DNA of 64,000 nucleotides from Cliona cf. orientalis (GCA_963930775.1 OZ005692.1:7178135-7242134); one strand, 5' to 3'; numbered from the stretch's first letter, positions 24,116 to 35,807 are shown. Program-made: numbers and translations. Notes: a model not told the origin generated them from the letters alone.

Positions 24116-25601
24116 ATGGCTGAGTCCCCAAGCCAAAGACCTGTGGATGGATGCGTCTATGAAATCTCTGTGAGTTAAAATAATAATAATATTATACTCA
24201 AATAATACTAGGCTTTTAAATTACCAATAGGCAAAGTAATAATACTATATTAAATTCACATAAAGTGGTCACCAGCACAAACATTATACCGTAATTCGCG
24301 AATATTTCGTGTCTAAAATATTTCATGCGATAATTTTTCGCGTTAAACGAGGAAGTTGGGGTTAAATAATATTGCAATACGCGAAAGTTTCCAACGCGCG
24401 ATCGTTTGCGGACTGCGGGTATTTAAGGCGCGTGCCCAGGGCACGACCTTTGACCTCGCCGCCAAGATTCAAATTCGGCGAGTTTGCCATGGCTATGTAG
24501 CCATTCTTTTACCACTGTGAAGCCCTCACAATGCACTTTACATAGCATGCGCGGTACCATACAAGCGCGCCAAACAATAGAAATTTGAACAGCTGCTGTC
24601 TGACAGTTTCCAGGGGCGGAACAAGTATATTGAAAGTGATGGGGCTTAGGAATAGTAAGAAGTTTGCGCACGTAAGCGCGCGGCAAAAATTTTGGATTTG
24701 CCACGCCCACTTTTGGAGTTTGAAGGATACAAAATTAATAGTTCAATAATATTATACACACAATATTTTTAATACAACTATGCATAAAAAAATTTCAAGT
24801 AAACTCCAAGTGTGCCTTCATTCTGTATTACGTGGTGATCGCTGACTGTGCAAACTAATCGCGCTTGACGATCCCTTACCACATTCATTAAAACGAGTGA
24901 TGCAAAGTGATGGGGCTGTGCCCCCATGCCCTGAGAAGTGGTGGGGCTATAGCCCCACCAGCCCCACCGTCTGTGCCGCCCTTGGTTTCATAACAAAAAA
25001 ACCTAGCAAATAATGGCTTCACAGGCAAAACTCAAGGTGAGCTAGCTGAATATCAACAAAACATAATAAATAATAACTAAATATCCATTAGCTTGAAGTA
25101 TACTACAAGGAACAGCCTCCAAATGACTTTTTGGAGGGGTTCAGAGTCTTGGTAGCCTCCTATCCAGAGATAGAACTCTCATCCACGAGGTGTATCCTTG
25201 ACAGCTGTCAGTCTACCAGTTCTTCCAGCTCTTCTGCTACTGGCCAAGTCACTGCTCCCACAGCAGAGAAGTCCAAGTAAGTAACTGCAGGATAACCTTT
25301 CTTGGACTTCTCTGCTGTGGGAGCAGTGACTTGGCCGAATTTGAATCTTGGCGGCGAGGTCAAAGGTCGTGCCCTGGGCACGCGCCTTAAATACCCGCAG
25401 TCCGCAAACGATCGCGCGTTGGAAACTTTCGCGTATTGCAATATTTAACCCCAACTTCCTCGTTTAAATAATTTTCGGACAAACGACCCTGTACCGCATT
25501 GTCGTTAATATTGCGTATGTATTTCGTGCGTTTAATTTTCGCACAAGCCATGCTGTCCGAAAATATTTTAACATCGAAATATTCGCGATTTATGGTATTG
25601 T

Positions 25602-25646
<45 letters not shown>

Positions 25647-28600
25647 CGAAATGTATCGAACTACTCAGCTACAATGTTCTTCTTGTAACTATTCCTTAGC
25701 CAGTGTACCTAATCAACAATAGGTCACGTACGCTGTACATGTACATGTTGGTTCCACTACACTTAAGTCAGGCATCAGTTTACTTGTTAAACTGTTGCAG
25801 TAGCTAGTGAAGCACATCTGTGCTACATGTTATTGTTGTACATCTTTACTATAGCATGTCAGTAATACAAACTATATGAGTATGTACATGTCATGTCTTG
25901 TCTTGTTTGTTTCCGTACAATAGTACTACTATTGTAAGTTGTACTGAATGAGAGAGCACCTGGGATTTTAGTGAAATTATTATTTTATTAATTATATTAG
26001 TGAGCTGGACAGCTGTGTTTGATCGATAAGTTAGGAAGTATGTGTCCCTGCATTTTTAGTGATGCTATATAGCAAGCAGCTGTATTTAATATCAGGAGGC
26101 TAGGGGGTATAACGGCTATTAATGCAGCAAAGGCAGTTGTGTTTAATTTAGGAAGTGTCCTATGATAATTATTACAACAATGTTTGAATATAGACACTAA
26201 TGACACTTAATATGGTAACAATAGCAGCTATGTTTAATTAATTTATGAATTAAGGGTGCATTAATGTATTTCTTAGCAACTGTGGCAGCTGTGTTTAATT
26301 TTTTGGGCAGGGGGGGTGGATAATAATAATATTGATTTTTGGTACTAATAAGACATGACAATAGCAGCTGTTTAATGTATTTCTTAGCAACTGTGGCAGC
26401 TGTTTCTAATGTAGGGGGTATTGATATATTTTTGGGGGAATAATAAACAGCTAAATATGGCAATGTGTTTATTAAGTTGCACCTCTAATAAATACAATTT
26501 TAATTAACAACAGGTGTGTCTTACTGAATTAGCTAGATATTCAGTTCTACCAATATTTTACTATAAATTTATTTAATTCACCTCTCATTAACCTTTCTAT
26601 ACAAGGGTTTACAGAAACCATTGCACAGTTGAACCAAGAACATAATATTTAAGAACAGTAATCTATCAGTAATTTGTTTTAATTCTTGGGATGTGCTGTG
26701 TATTAATTAGCCAAGTTCTGTATTACAGTGGAAAACAGGATATGTAGCTGCACACTAGGGAAGATACAACTCTACATTGCACAGGGTCATTAGCCCAGGG
26801 CCACCTGTTACTTATCAAATTAACAGATTGTAGTTTCACTTGTAGCATGACCTCTACATAAAATATTATTAGATCATAGGTTCTATAATTAGCTACTAGC
26901 CTAATAATAATTTTAATATGATTGCAGTGATAAAGCAAGCAATCATACTATTAACTTATATGTACATGTATGATATAGCTTCCAGCTCATCCACTGCTAC
27001 TATCTCTAAAATTAAAATTTTATATCTATATATATAAGCACATATACATGTACATACAGGCAATCTATGTGTTATTATTATTATTATTATGTTACTTCTT
27101 AATTATAATATACCTTAATTAGGAGGCAGCCATAATATTAATACCGTATAGCGGGAAATTTTCGAGGGAGAAAACTTTCACAGACTGGTAGGAAAGGAGC
27201 ATTTTGCGGAGAAAAGTTTTGTGGAATGTTAAAACTGGTCACATAATGGGTGTGGCATGCCTAGAATTTTGTGGAGAAAACTTTCGCGGATGGCTGAAAA
27301 ATCGTGAAATTCGTGAAAGTTTTCTCCCTCAAAAGTTTCCCGCTATACGGTATTTGATATTTGCTCTGTGTGTGTGTGCACGTGCAGGTTGCGTCAGTCG
27401 CTGTGTCTGGCACGACCGCTCCTCCTGTGAAAAAGGTTCTCTATTCCATCCAAGGTACTTAATTAGCTAGACGTAATTAAATTAACCTTGTTTACAACCT
27501 TGGCATGACTACATGTTAATTTTATATTTATCTGCATGAAATAGATTATTAATACGGCCTTGATCTTGATGAAGGGAAATACCCTCATAGGCTACACATA
27601 ATGTGTATGAGTCAATGAAGTGATAGTTAAATTGGGTATGTTCATTAGTTTGGAGGTATTAGAGTGTTATTGATAATGTTATATAGTTGCCTAGCAACCA
27701 AAGTTTTTATCGGCAATCTGCCAGCTATGGGAAGGGGTTGGGTCATCATAAAGTAGGCCAATGATGAACAGAGGGCAACTGCCAATAAAATAGTTATCTG
27801 ACAGTAATTGGGGTGCATGAGATGCATAATATATGTATATTGTTTGAGAGTGTGATGTGATTAGCTAGGGTATGAAAGTGTGATATGATATGTATGTGTG
27901 AAGTATGTATAAGTTGTTTGTAAGTGCTATGTGATTAGGGTGATTAGGGTATGTGTGAAGTGATTAGGGTATATATGTATAAGGTTTTTTTAAGTGCTAT
28001 GTGACTAGGGTATGTGTGATGTGATTAGGGTATTATATGAGAGTGTGACCTGTGAAGCTCTGAGTTTGAGAGTGAATATTGTCTGAGTACATTGTATATC
28101 ATATTATATTAATTAAAGGAATGTGTTTAAGATTGGATCATATGTGCATTGCCAGTGAGCTGAGCAGTAGCCTTTATGCAGCAGTGGACAGGTGTGTACA
28201 TAGTGACATTCACACTTTCCTTATAAGGAAGGTGTTAACCTGAACAGACTGATTATGTGCACTGCTACGTAGGGCCATGGGGTCTATAAGCTACGGTGGC
28301 CCTGGAGGTCACGCGTCACGCCAGTAGCTATCACGTATCACTCCAGTATCCTCTCCTCCTACCGTCGTCACGTCACCGCCGTCCGTAACGCTGATGTCCG
28401 TACCGTTCAGTCTCCGTACCGTCGCCATTCCAGTCCGTAACGCTGATGTCCGTACCGTTCATTCTCCGTACCGTCGCCATTCCAGTCCGTAACGCTGATG
28501 TCCGTACCGTTCATTCTCCGTACCGTCGCCATTCCAGTACACAGTCCTAGGGGTGTGGCTATCAAGTGTTCACCGCCACACCCCCCGGCCCCCCCCCCCC

Positions 28601-30228
28601 GAGGTGCGATGTGAGCGTAGCTATTAAGGTAGCATCAAAGTGCGTGGGCGTGAGCGTCAGGATTGGCTAATTTAATTAGCGAATCGTGAAGGGGCGTGGC
28701 CGAAGAGCCCATACGAGTGCTTTTGGTCGAAGGTGGGCGTGTCTAGAATCGGCCAGGGATGATTATGCGCGTGTAATTAGCGACCGGAAGTGGCCCCTGA
28801 AGAAAACACCGGTAATTGCCCACTTCAAAGCAAGATCAAAGCATTCTTTCTTAACTATTAACCGCAACGACTTATTAAACACTAAGTAGAAAAAAAAAAA
28901 AGATTTCCTGCGCGAAAAAATATTGGGGGAATTGGGAACACTTGGGGAGATAATTTTTACACCGGCACGCAGAATGGGTCGAAACACGAGATTTGACATG
29001 AGAAAATTTTGATTCACGCCTTAGAATCAAAGTTACGGCCCTTTGAAGTTTCCCCATATGTTTATACAAGGAAGCCATGCGTTTGCAATGTTTCCGCCCA
29101 CGCGCTACGTGAGGGGCGGGGCCACGCGCGCACATAAACGTGACGACCTTTACCAACTTTTTGGCAAAATTGAAATTTAGGCTGCCTGCTTGCATTGTAT
29201 GCTTCCACTATGCACCCAGCTTGATTATACGGTGGTTTCTGGACAATTTTTTTTTCTGCTTAGTGTTCAGGTCGCCTTGAAAAAAAAAAAAAAAAAAAAA
29301 AGGTTAATTAGGCCTAATTAAGCATGTGGGCGTGTTCCTGGCACTGTGTGGAGTGTGTGCGTGTGCGTTAATGCAGGTTTTTATTGCTTCCGATTGGGCG
29401 TGGCTTCACGGGCCAGTGCTTGGACATCGGGGCCGGGGACTTGGCTGCGGCGATAGGTGGGCGTGTCCCGGATGCGGTGGTGACCTTTGAACCCGGCCAG
29501 GAGGCTTTGGGGGCGTGGCAGGAGGTCAAAGGTGAGGCCATGTCAGTTAATGAGGCACTGTACGGCGGTGCGATCGAGGGGCCTGTACGGCTGGACGGAA
29601 GCTGACGATGGTTTGAAGCGGATGTGGTTGCGATGACGTGTTGTTACTCCGCCCACACAGGAAATGAGGTGAGCTCTTGCGTGGGCGGTGTGGCAGAACG
29701 GCCTCCAAGTGTTTGTGTGTGTTTTGGCCTTGAGGAAGCTGTGTGTTTTAATTGGGATTGATTGTGGGCTTCCGGTGGACATCCGGTGGTTAGTAGGCAC
29801 TTGATTGAGAATGGTGGTCCTTGGGGAACAGGGTGGGGCTGTTTTGGGCGTGGCCTGGCCCCTCCCTTCCGGCTCGGCTTCCGGTCCATGGAGGATATTA
29901 AATGAACACTTCCGGCTCTAGCAGCCACACCCCTGAGACCTGTGCAATTAAAAGGGCGTGGTTACACAACATGCACCTCACTAATGACTTTGATGTGGTT
30001 TAGGTGTCATATCCCCCACCTCACGCCCACGCAATTTAATGGTACCTTAAAGGTCAACAAATAAATTATTTTATGATATTAAAAATCAACGAGTATGTTA
30101 CCCTTGATCTGTTGCTGTGTTCTTATTGTCAGTGATAGATACCTCAGTGTGTTATAGGCTAATTTGTTCTCTCAAGCATTGAAGGGACTCGTGATGATCC
30201 AGAAGTTGATAATGAATTTATTAACTGA
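24116..30228 (+). CDS. Candidate host gene of unknown function, exons among transposons
   Basis: A tentative chain of small exons with good splice sites: 24116-24169 (MAESPSQRPVDGCVYEIS), 25007-25036, 25092-25276 (YYKEQPPNDFLEGF.., a Ser run, ending at GTAAGT), then 27388-27454 (..TTAPPVKKVLYSIQ), 28119-28191 (MCLRLDHMCIASELSSS..) and 30177-30228 (..EGTRDDPEVDNEFIN, stop TGA). Phases agree within the first three and within the last three, but the third exon ends in phase 2 while the fourth needs phase 0, so an exon is missing or the two halves are different genes. I do not recognise the protein. The introns contain a hAT-like MITE, two inverted-repeat pairs and a GC-rich transposon. Confidence 0.3.
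24611..24984. mobile_element. MITE with CAGGGGCGG ends and 5-bp TSD, copy 1
   Basis: Begins CAGGGGCGGAACAAG and ends CTGTGCCGCCCTTG; GTTTC is repeated on both sides (24606-24610, 24985-24989). It contains GGGGCT/AGCCCC hairpins. The ends resemble hAT-type termini, although most hAT elements make 8-bp duplications. A second copy is at 31919-32285. The acceptor of the exon at 25007 lies only about 20 bp downstream. Confidence 0.8.
25242..25336. repeat. 36-bp perfect hairpin copying the end of an exon
   Basis: Positions 25242-25277 and 25301-25336 are perfect reverse complements (start GGCCAAGTCACTGCTCCC) separated by 23 bases. The left arm is the 3' end of candidate exon 25092-25276 including its splice donor. 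The right arm is joined directly to the right arm of the larger inverted repeat. Confidence 0.9.
25603..25644. repeat. Poly-G tract of about 40 bases
   Basis: The longest homopolymer in the window. Length in the true genome is uncertain, because such runs are error-prone. Confidence 0.9.
25700..27141. other. AT-rich interval with no recognisable gene
   Basis: Mostly AT-rich, with loosely repeated blocks of the type AGCAGCTGTGTTTAAT between about 26000 and 26420. No conserved open frame is seen. Confidence 0.5.
27142..27352. mobile_element. MITE with TACCGTATAGCGGGAAA termini, copy 2 (reverse)
   Basis: Reverse-complement copy of 215-426, 211 bp, with most internal blocks conserved including GGCATGCCTAGAATTTTGTG. 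It lies just before the candidate exon at 27388. Confidence 0.85.
27845..28050. repeat. Degenerate GTGATTAGGGTATGTGTGA minisatellite
   Basis: A loose tandem repeat in which GTGATTAGGGT or GTGACTAGGGT recurs at least six times. The TTAGGG core is that of animal telomeres, but the spacing and flanks indicate an ordinary intronic minisatellite. Confidence 0.6.
28292..28585. repeat. Left arm of inverted repeat with 51-bp tandem units
   Basis: Starts TACGGTGGCCCTGGAGG and contains three tandem 51-bp units with GTCCGTAACGCTGATGTCCG and CCGTACCGTCGCCATTCC. The right arm at 30537-30771 is the reverse complement but has only about one unit. Both arms end in GGGGTGTGG/CCACACCCC palindromes. Confidence 0.85.
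28878..29267. mobile_element. Nested 390-bp element, AACACTAAGYAGAAAAAAA ends
   Basis: Inverted ends AACACTAAGTAGAAAAAAA and TTTTTTTCTGCTTAGTGTT delimit a segment absent from the sister transposon at 38126-39119. Target duplication is not clear. It contains a GTGACGACCTTTACC motif seen elsewhere in the window. Confidence 0.65.
29384..29605 (+). other. Exon-like open frame in GC-rich transposon
   Basis: A 73-codon frame (contains GRGFTGQCLDIGAGDLAAA) preserved without change, and longer upstream (92 codons), in the reverse copy at 38567-38845. It starts shortly after an acceptor-like TGCAG and spans a donor-like AAAGGTGAG, so it could be a captured exon. An equally conserved frame on the other strand shows that the copies are simply young; coding is unproven. 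Confidence 0.3.
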
Positions 30229-30536
30229 TAGTACCATCAGTACCAATGATATAGATGATAGTACGGACACACCACCGTGTAATCCACACACTCCGTCATC
30301 TTGTTACGTTTTTTACCCTATGTCCCAAGAACAGGTCACCCTGGAAACTTCTATGATGCCACATTTTAAGTATGGCGAAAAACCGTATGTACTATAATAT
30401 ATCTTGACTGTATTATGAGCCATTTACATCTATGCTGTAAATGATTGAAAGAGCAACAACACACAATATACTCAAGAACGGGGACGAGGCTACACTCTGC
30501 TTCTTCAGGCTACGCGCGTATCGTACCCTACTGAGC

Positions 30537-30771
30537 CATGGGGGTGTGGCGGTAAGCGTCGATAACCACACCCCTGGCTAGGACTGGTACATGGTCGTAT
30601 TATTAGCATGTGTACTGGAATGGCGACAGTACGGAGACTGAACGGTACGGACATCAGCGTTACGGACGAATTCGTTACGGACGGCGGTGACGTGACGACG
30701 GTAGGAGGAGAGGATACTGGAGTGATACGTGATAGCCACTGGCGTGACGCGTGACCTCCAGGGCCACCGTA
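30537..30771. repeat. Right arm of inverted repeat (partner of 28292-28585)
   Basis: Reverse complement of the left arm, beginning CCATGGGGGTGTGGCGG and ending CAGGGCCACCGTA. It retains the CGTCACGTCACCGCCGTCCG block but fewer tandem units. Confidence 0.85.
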
Positions 30772-30799
30772 ATAAGCCCTTGCATCACTCCTTCTGTAG

Positions 30800-31918
30800 T
30801 GGAGACCACCCTGAGCTTCACATGCACAATCACTAACTCCATTGCACACACTGCATGATCCTGAATTGAGCTGGAGCCTCAGGAGAGAATAGGTCTGACG
30901 TCAAGTCCTGGGCAAGCCGCTGGCCAGCTTCATTCACCAACCCTTCCCTCTCTTTGTGGATATTTTAGTAGTACACCAGCTAGACCATCTAGCTCCTCCT
31001 AGTTTACTACTGTATTTATGCTAATAAAACGCATGATCTAATTAGCGCAAGAAAATTCGCGCTCTAGGATTTTTCATAGTGTATCTTAATGGAGCGTGTG
31101 ACGACCTTTACCAGAAAATCAGGCGAAATTTAAAATCTTAATTATTTTTTTAGCTTGCGTTCTATTAGCATAAACACGGTATCTATTTTTGAGGGGAATG
31201 AATCCTCAGCCATAAATCCTAATGTATAGCTCTGATCTTGATACTAGCATACCAACAGTGCCATTCTCCCTGTGATAATATGCTAGTGCCATGGTGATAA
31301 TATATTATTGTGAACATATATGGCCTATTAGCTAATGGTAATTAAGAACTAGCTAAAAAACTGATTGGAGAGTGAAAACAATTCTACCCTCAAGATACAT
31401 TGGAACTCTAGTTGTCATCTTGTCGATGAGTGACAGTGTATACATACATGAATAATTATTTTGCTGATAACTGACATTATAATCACGACTCAGTTATTAT
31501 ATTATAGTCATATAGCTTGATGCAAAAGTACAAAAAGATGCGGGCAGAGGTGTATATTTGTACTTTACCTAAACTTCCATACTATTAATTATGGTATTCT
31601 AAGGGGGAAGCCTGGCTCGTTTCTAACGGGTCACGGTTGCATACAGAGGGAAGGTGGGGCCACTGGTCAATACATATTATAGCTTAAATCCATTAACTTA
31701 ATGAGTATAATGATCACTATCTACTTTCTTGCTGTGGCTAACACCTGTACTTGAGTTTATTATAGCTAGTTCACACTTGCATGAAGCATATTAAATTTTA
31801 GCTGTCAACATAAAGATAGTATTATTATAATAAACAGTACCTCACTATCCACCTCTTGAAAAATTGCATAAGATTAGGTATATTTTATAAAATCATCTGG
31901 AGTTTTGAGCTCAACAAG
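30800..31918. other. Interval with no recognised gene
   Basis: AT-rich sequence. At 31086 a GTGTGACGACCTTTACC block resembles one in the nested element at 28878-29267, and the following bases are also similar, so a fragment of the same repeat is present. Nothing else is supported. Confidence 0.45.
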
Positions 31919-32285
31919 CAAGGGCGGAGAACAGGTATCAAAAGTGGGGGGGCTCAGACCTTTGACTGTGGTAACAGTTAGGCTGTGGGCATATGCCCAC
32001 AGCCCACCTAGGGGGGTCTGGGGGCATGCTCCCCCAGAAAATTTTTGAAATTTCGACTCTCTGAGAGCGTTTCTGATGCATTCTGGCAGCAGTTTTTGGA
32101 CCGATTTAGCTAGTAGCAATTTTTACTTGAGCACTGTTGCAAATATCTAGAATTATGACAGAACTATATTATGTTGCTGTACTTTTGTAGTATGGGCTTG
32201 TGATAAAATGGGGGGGCTCAGCCCCCCTTGTTTCCAAAGTGGGGGGGCTGAAGCCCCCCCTGCCCCCCCTATTTCTCCGCCCCTG
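31919..32285. mobile_element. MITE with CAAGGGCGG ends and 5-bp TSD, copy 2
   Basis: Starts CAAGGGCGGAGAAC, ends TTTCTCCGCCCCTG, and is flanked by ACAAG on both sides (31914-31918, 32286-32290). The interior has GGGGGGGCT/AGCCCCCCC hairpins. Same family as 24611-24984. Confidence 0.8.
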
Positions 32286-32903
32286 ACAAGTAGCATCTCT
32301 GAAACATACAGTACAATACTAGAGAAGCATGGCAAGGCTCAACTGCTATGTACATGTGTATACGCACACCATGCGCATACAGAGTCATAACCCCTAGAAA
32401 AAATTATATGCAAATAAATAATATTATGATTGACACAGTCCATGACAAACAGAATGAACACTAATCATTATGGTAATGGGGAGAGTTTGTTTGAGGGATA
32501 GCTTTGATTAGATTAATACCATATAGGTGAAAATATTGGCAGTCACATAAGTTTGGCAATTTGGGTCCCAATGACGCATTTCACACTATTCAGCACTTTA
32601 AATTGATTTCAAATTGGCAGTTATGGTACGGTGTCGCTATAATATTATTATCTCTATTATATACTCTTGTTATTATGTGTATGTACATGTACATGCATGC
32701 ATGCATGCAGATAAAAATTAGCAGAATTTAATTTAGAGGCATACCATCAACCCGCCCAATTTTATTCCCTTCCAAATTTTCCAGCTCTACGGTATTATGT
32801 CTCCATAGGGATAATTATTAGCTAACTCGACAATAATATAAATCATGTCCCTAGGGGGCCTATATCTTTAGGGATAAATTATAAAACCAAAATCATGATG
32901 TAA

Positions 32904-33137
32904 ATTGAAGGGCCGAGAACCATAGTGGGGTAACCCCAAATTAAATGTGGGAAATTGTCTTAAAAGCACAAAAATGGACTAAAAACCATACATTGTACTC
33001 TACCAAGTTATTCAAATTTTCAGAAATGTGAATTTTCTGTAGCTCATGAAACACATTTTAAACATATTTTCAAGCCTGATTCGGGGGGCTAAGTCAACAT
33101 TTATGGGTTAGCCCACTATGGCTCTCAGCCCTTCAAT
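32904..33137. mobile_element. Short MITE with TAA flanks (Harbinger-like)
   Basis: Inverted ends of about 30 bp starting ATTGAAGGGCCGAGAACCAT, flanked by TAA on both sides (32901-32903, 33138-33140). A 3-bp TAA duplication is typical of PIF/Harbinger; assignment is by this alone. Confidence 0.65.
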
Positions 33138-33324
33138 TAAAGCTAGGCTGTGTATCAATACATATAGTATGTATCCAAATAATTAGCCTGAAGGGGTATA
33201 TCTGACCCCTTTTGATTTATCCTATATATTTATCCTATGGGGTTGGTATGCATTGTAACGATGCAAATGTGATCCCGACCCGTTCGTGATATGCTGGTAC
33301 GTACGCCGCCGCGATCGCTGGACG

Positions 33325-33535
33325 ATATGGATGGGAGGGGCTGGGAGGTCAGGAGATGGGTTGCGAATGGTTAGCAGGGTTAGTGTGGGAGGGGCTGGGT
33401 TGCGAATGGTTAGCAGGGTTAGTCTCTAGGGTTTGCGTATACGTGGACTGGAGGGGCTGGGAGGTCTGGGGCTGGGTTGTGAATGGTTAGCAGGGTTAGT
33501 GTGGGAGGCCAAGGGGCTGGGTTGTGTAGGATTTG
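33325..33535. repeat. GGTTAGCAGGGTTAG minisatellite
   Basis: Three to four imperfect units containing GAATGGTTAGCAGGGTTAG and GGGAGGGGCTGGG. The complement of the same wording (CTAACCCTGCTAACC) occurs inside the transposon at 39512-40304 and at 50920-51000, so it is probably part of that family. Confidence 0.7.
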
Positions 33536-33577
33536 TCTATAAAATAGTTGAAATAACGGCTGCCAGCAGCAACAACG

Positions 33578-33645
33578 GTGGTGGCCGAGTGGTTGGATTC
33601 TTATGTATGGGACGGAATAGAGCGGGTTCAAATCTTGCCGTACAC
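33578..33645 (+). repeat. tRNA-like relic
   Basis: Has a tRNA A box (TGGCCGAGTGG), a B box (GGGTTCAAATC) with a pairing T stem and a TTTTT terminator, but the acceptor ends do not pair. It is best read as a tRNA pseudogene or SINE head of Ser/Leu type. Confidence 0.4.
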
Positions 33646-33779
33646 TTTTTCCCTATCGAATTTTTCTAAGTGTTGATAGATCGCATTTGTGTCGTAACAT
33701 GCATAGGTACTCTAGAGCTAGGATGTACCAATTGTGGTACGCGCAGGGTATGTGCTCTACAGAGCTCTAGTTTTACATG

Positions 33780-34555
33780 TACTGCAAAGCTAATCATATG
33801 ATTTAATATCAAATCCCCAGCAGCAATAATTTACTTTTCTGTGGTTATAATTATTATTATGAGATAAGTATTATGGTGCATACAATCTATGATCTACGAG
33901 GTAATTTGAATGGAACCGAATCCCATTCTGAGATCTGGAGCTGGCTGGAACTGTACACGAAAAACTGACACTCTCAACCACTATACGATGGAGCCTTGAA
34001 ACCTATAGCTATATAGGATTGAAGCATTGAGACCTAGCTGCCGCTATCAATTGAGATTGAATCAGAGCTACGTATAATATTATAATTGAGGCGGTCATCT
34101 CAGCATGTATGCAGACTTTTACCATGATAATAATTATTATGCAGCTATTGGGATCAATGTGATCAATTGTAAACAAGCCCAGCAATTCAACCAATTAATT
34201 TGTATACAATGACAACAATAAATATTATTATTAAATCATGCATGCAAAATAATTATGGCAATAATAATAATTATAAGAGATATAATTATGACAAAGCCTA
34301 ATAATCATTATTATTGTGTCCTCTCTTGCTAATTAAATTTCAGTACTGTAACAAACTACAAACTTAAATTTATTGTTCTCCAGATTCTGTTGAACATAGT
34401 GCCCCGGAGTGATTCAATGCACCACTTAGCTTAAGATGATGGCTTGAATCAGTCCTGTGCATCATTGCACTTTGGGGCATGTTGCAACATGGCCGCTTGA
34501 TCTGGGCCAGTAGCCAGGTTGTTATGGGGAGGGTCAAGCTTCATTTGAAAGTAAA
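33780..34555 (-). pseudogene. Duplicated 3' end of TRAF-A with downstream sequence
   Basis: Matches 45860-46680: the last MATH-domain codons (VKLDPP-NNLATGPDQAA type) and about 700 bp downstream. It now abuts the Ig2 exon of receptor copy 2, so the receptor has lost its membrane exon and an open frame runs from Ig2 into the TRAF fragment. Confidence 0.75.
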
Positions 34556-34563
34556 TGTGCATA

Positions 34564-35474
34564 CCCGGTCCTATAATAATATTCAGTGTAATAGCAACTT
34601 CACGATCTGGTTGCACCTCTTCTTCTATATTGATATTTGGATTTGTGACAAACAGCATACACTGATAGTTGGAGCTTGAATCATTCAAATCGACCGGGTG
34701 TATTACCAGTGAATAGGCACTGTCAAGATCTAATCTAGAGTTGCCGTTCTGTGGCAAAATGGTTTGTGGATTATTTGCTCTGATTATTTCGACACTATCT
34801 TTCATCCAAATCACCGAGTAATACTGTGAGAGTGCTCCGGGTTGGATTGGGCATGGGAGGATAGCGGTCTCACCAACTCTTGCAGTGAAGGTTGTTTGAA
34901 CAGATCGGGGCACTGGGACGATGGTTTGGAGTGCTGCATGTGGAATCATTGACAATAGAATTGCGAAATAAACGTAACTGGTACCAATGGAGAATTAATT
35001 GTACTGGTCTTAGTGATATTACTGCTGTTACTGTAGTAGCTAACATAATATACTGTTACTACCAAAGCTGGCTATAAACTGAACTCACATATTAAGGTAA
35101 GCGGGGTGCTTTCTCTTACGATGGCTTCATTATCCTCAATGTCTAATCTGCCGCACGTATAGATACCTTCAAGATTACGAGTTAGATTGAATTTAATCTT
35201 GTTATCACGTGCACCTCTGCATGAGTACTTGTACATCTGTTATTGCTGTTAAATCCGGATCGCATGCTGAAGTTCTGTTTAGCCAAAACTTTGTTTGATC
35301 GACATCCAGAGGTTCTGCTGTATTTGCATCACGACGTTGTAGTGAAATGGAGCCACTCGATGCAGTTTGATCATCATATATAAAAATCAGCTCAAATGGA
35401 CTAGTTCGCGCAATAATAAACAATGCAGCTGTGATAATCATAGGAATAATAATATTAATTACAGCCATGATCAA
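34564..35474 (-). pseudogene. Two-Ig receptor gene, copy 2, truncated
   Basis: Ig1/signal exon (about 35095-35474) and Ig2 exon (about 34564-34935) align closely with copy 3. The first Ig1 cysteine is replaced (SLQRRDA where copy 3 has SLQCRDA), and four extra bases near 35221 shift the frame after DVQVL. The Ig2 exon is intact, with its WMKD and YQCMLF core. The stalk and membrane exon are absent; a duplicated TRAF-A tail follows instead. As it stands it cannot make the normal receptor; a secreted or fused product is conceivable but unsupported. Confidence 0.75.
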
Positions 35475-35807
35475 AATAATTTAATATTATGCATATGCGT
35501 GCAATCACTATGTATCATACTGGTAAGCTACTGCTCATGCAGCTTTTAATAAATGCTAGCTGCGCTGCCAGCTCAGATAAGAGTATTACCCAGGGACTCT
35601 ACCTTACGGTGGCCCGTCAGGATCAGTCACTTGCTCTATAATTATTATAGATATTTCCATATTTATATCATTTCAATCATAACATTCCATGCACTATGGC
35701 GATTATAGTTTGCGCATGCGCTATTAACATGAGGCCGCAGTACATACGCGGCAAGTAGCTACTAGTGCAACGCTCAGTGTGTGTCGATCGCGATCCCTGA
35801 GAAGACT

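Larger units (their letters stand above)
24287..25593. repeat. Large inverted repeat flanking candidate exons
   Basis: The left arm (24287-about 24480) and right arm (about 25335-25593) are inverted copies. They share GCGCGTGCCCAGGGCACGAC, TTTGACCTCGCCGCCAAG and the ends TACCGTAATTCGCG/CGCGATTTATGGTA. The right arm is longer by about 60 bp. Between them lie a 374-bp MITE and two exons of the candidate host gene. Confidence 0.75.
28628..30046. mobile_element. GC-rich TTAA-targeting transposon, copy 1
   Basis: Ends are inverted copies of GGTACCATTAAATTGCGTGG (left end diverged), flanked by TTAA at 28624-28627 and 30047-30050. TTAA duplication is typical of piggyBac and some Kolobok elements; no transposase is encoded, so the class is inferred. 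The body is unusually rich in GGGCGTG/CACGCCC. A 390-bp element (28878-29267) and an A run are inserted within it. A second, near-identical copy in reverse lies at 38126-39119. Confidence 0.75.

Noticed and set aside
27845-28050. Interstitial telomere repeat
   Set aside because: TTAGGG occurs only within a longer degenerate unit with irregular spacing.
29644-29928. 94-codon frame identical in both GC-rich transposons (also 38244-38528)
   Set aside because: Identity reflects recent copying of the element, and both strands are open because of GC richness; composition is not protein-like.
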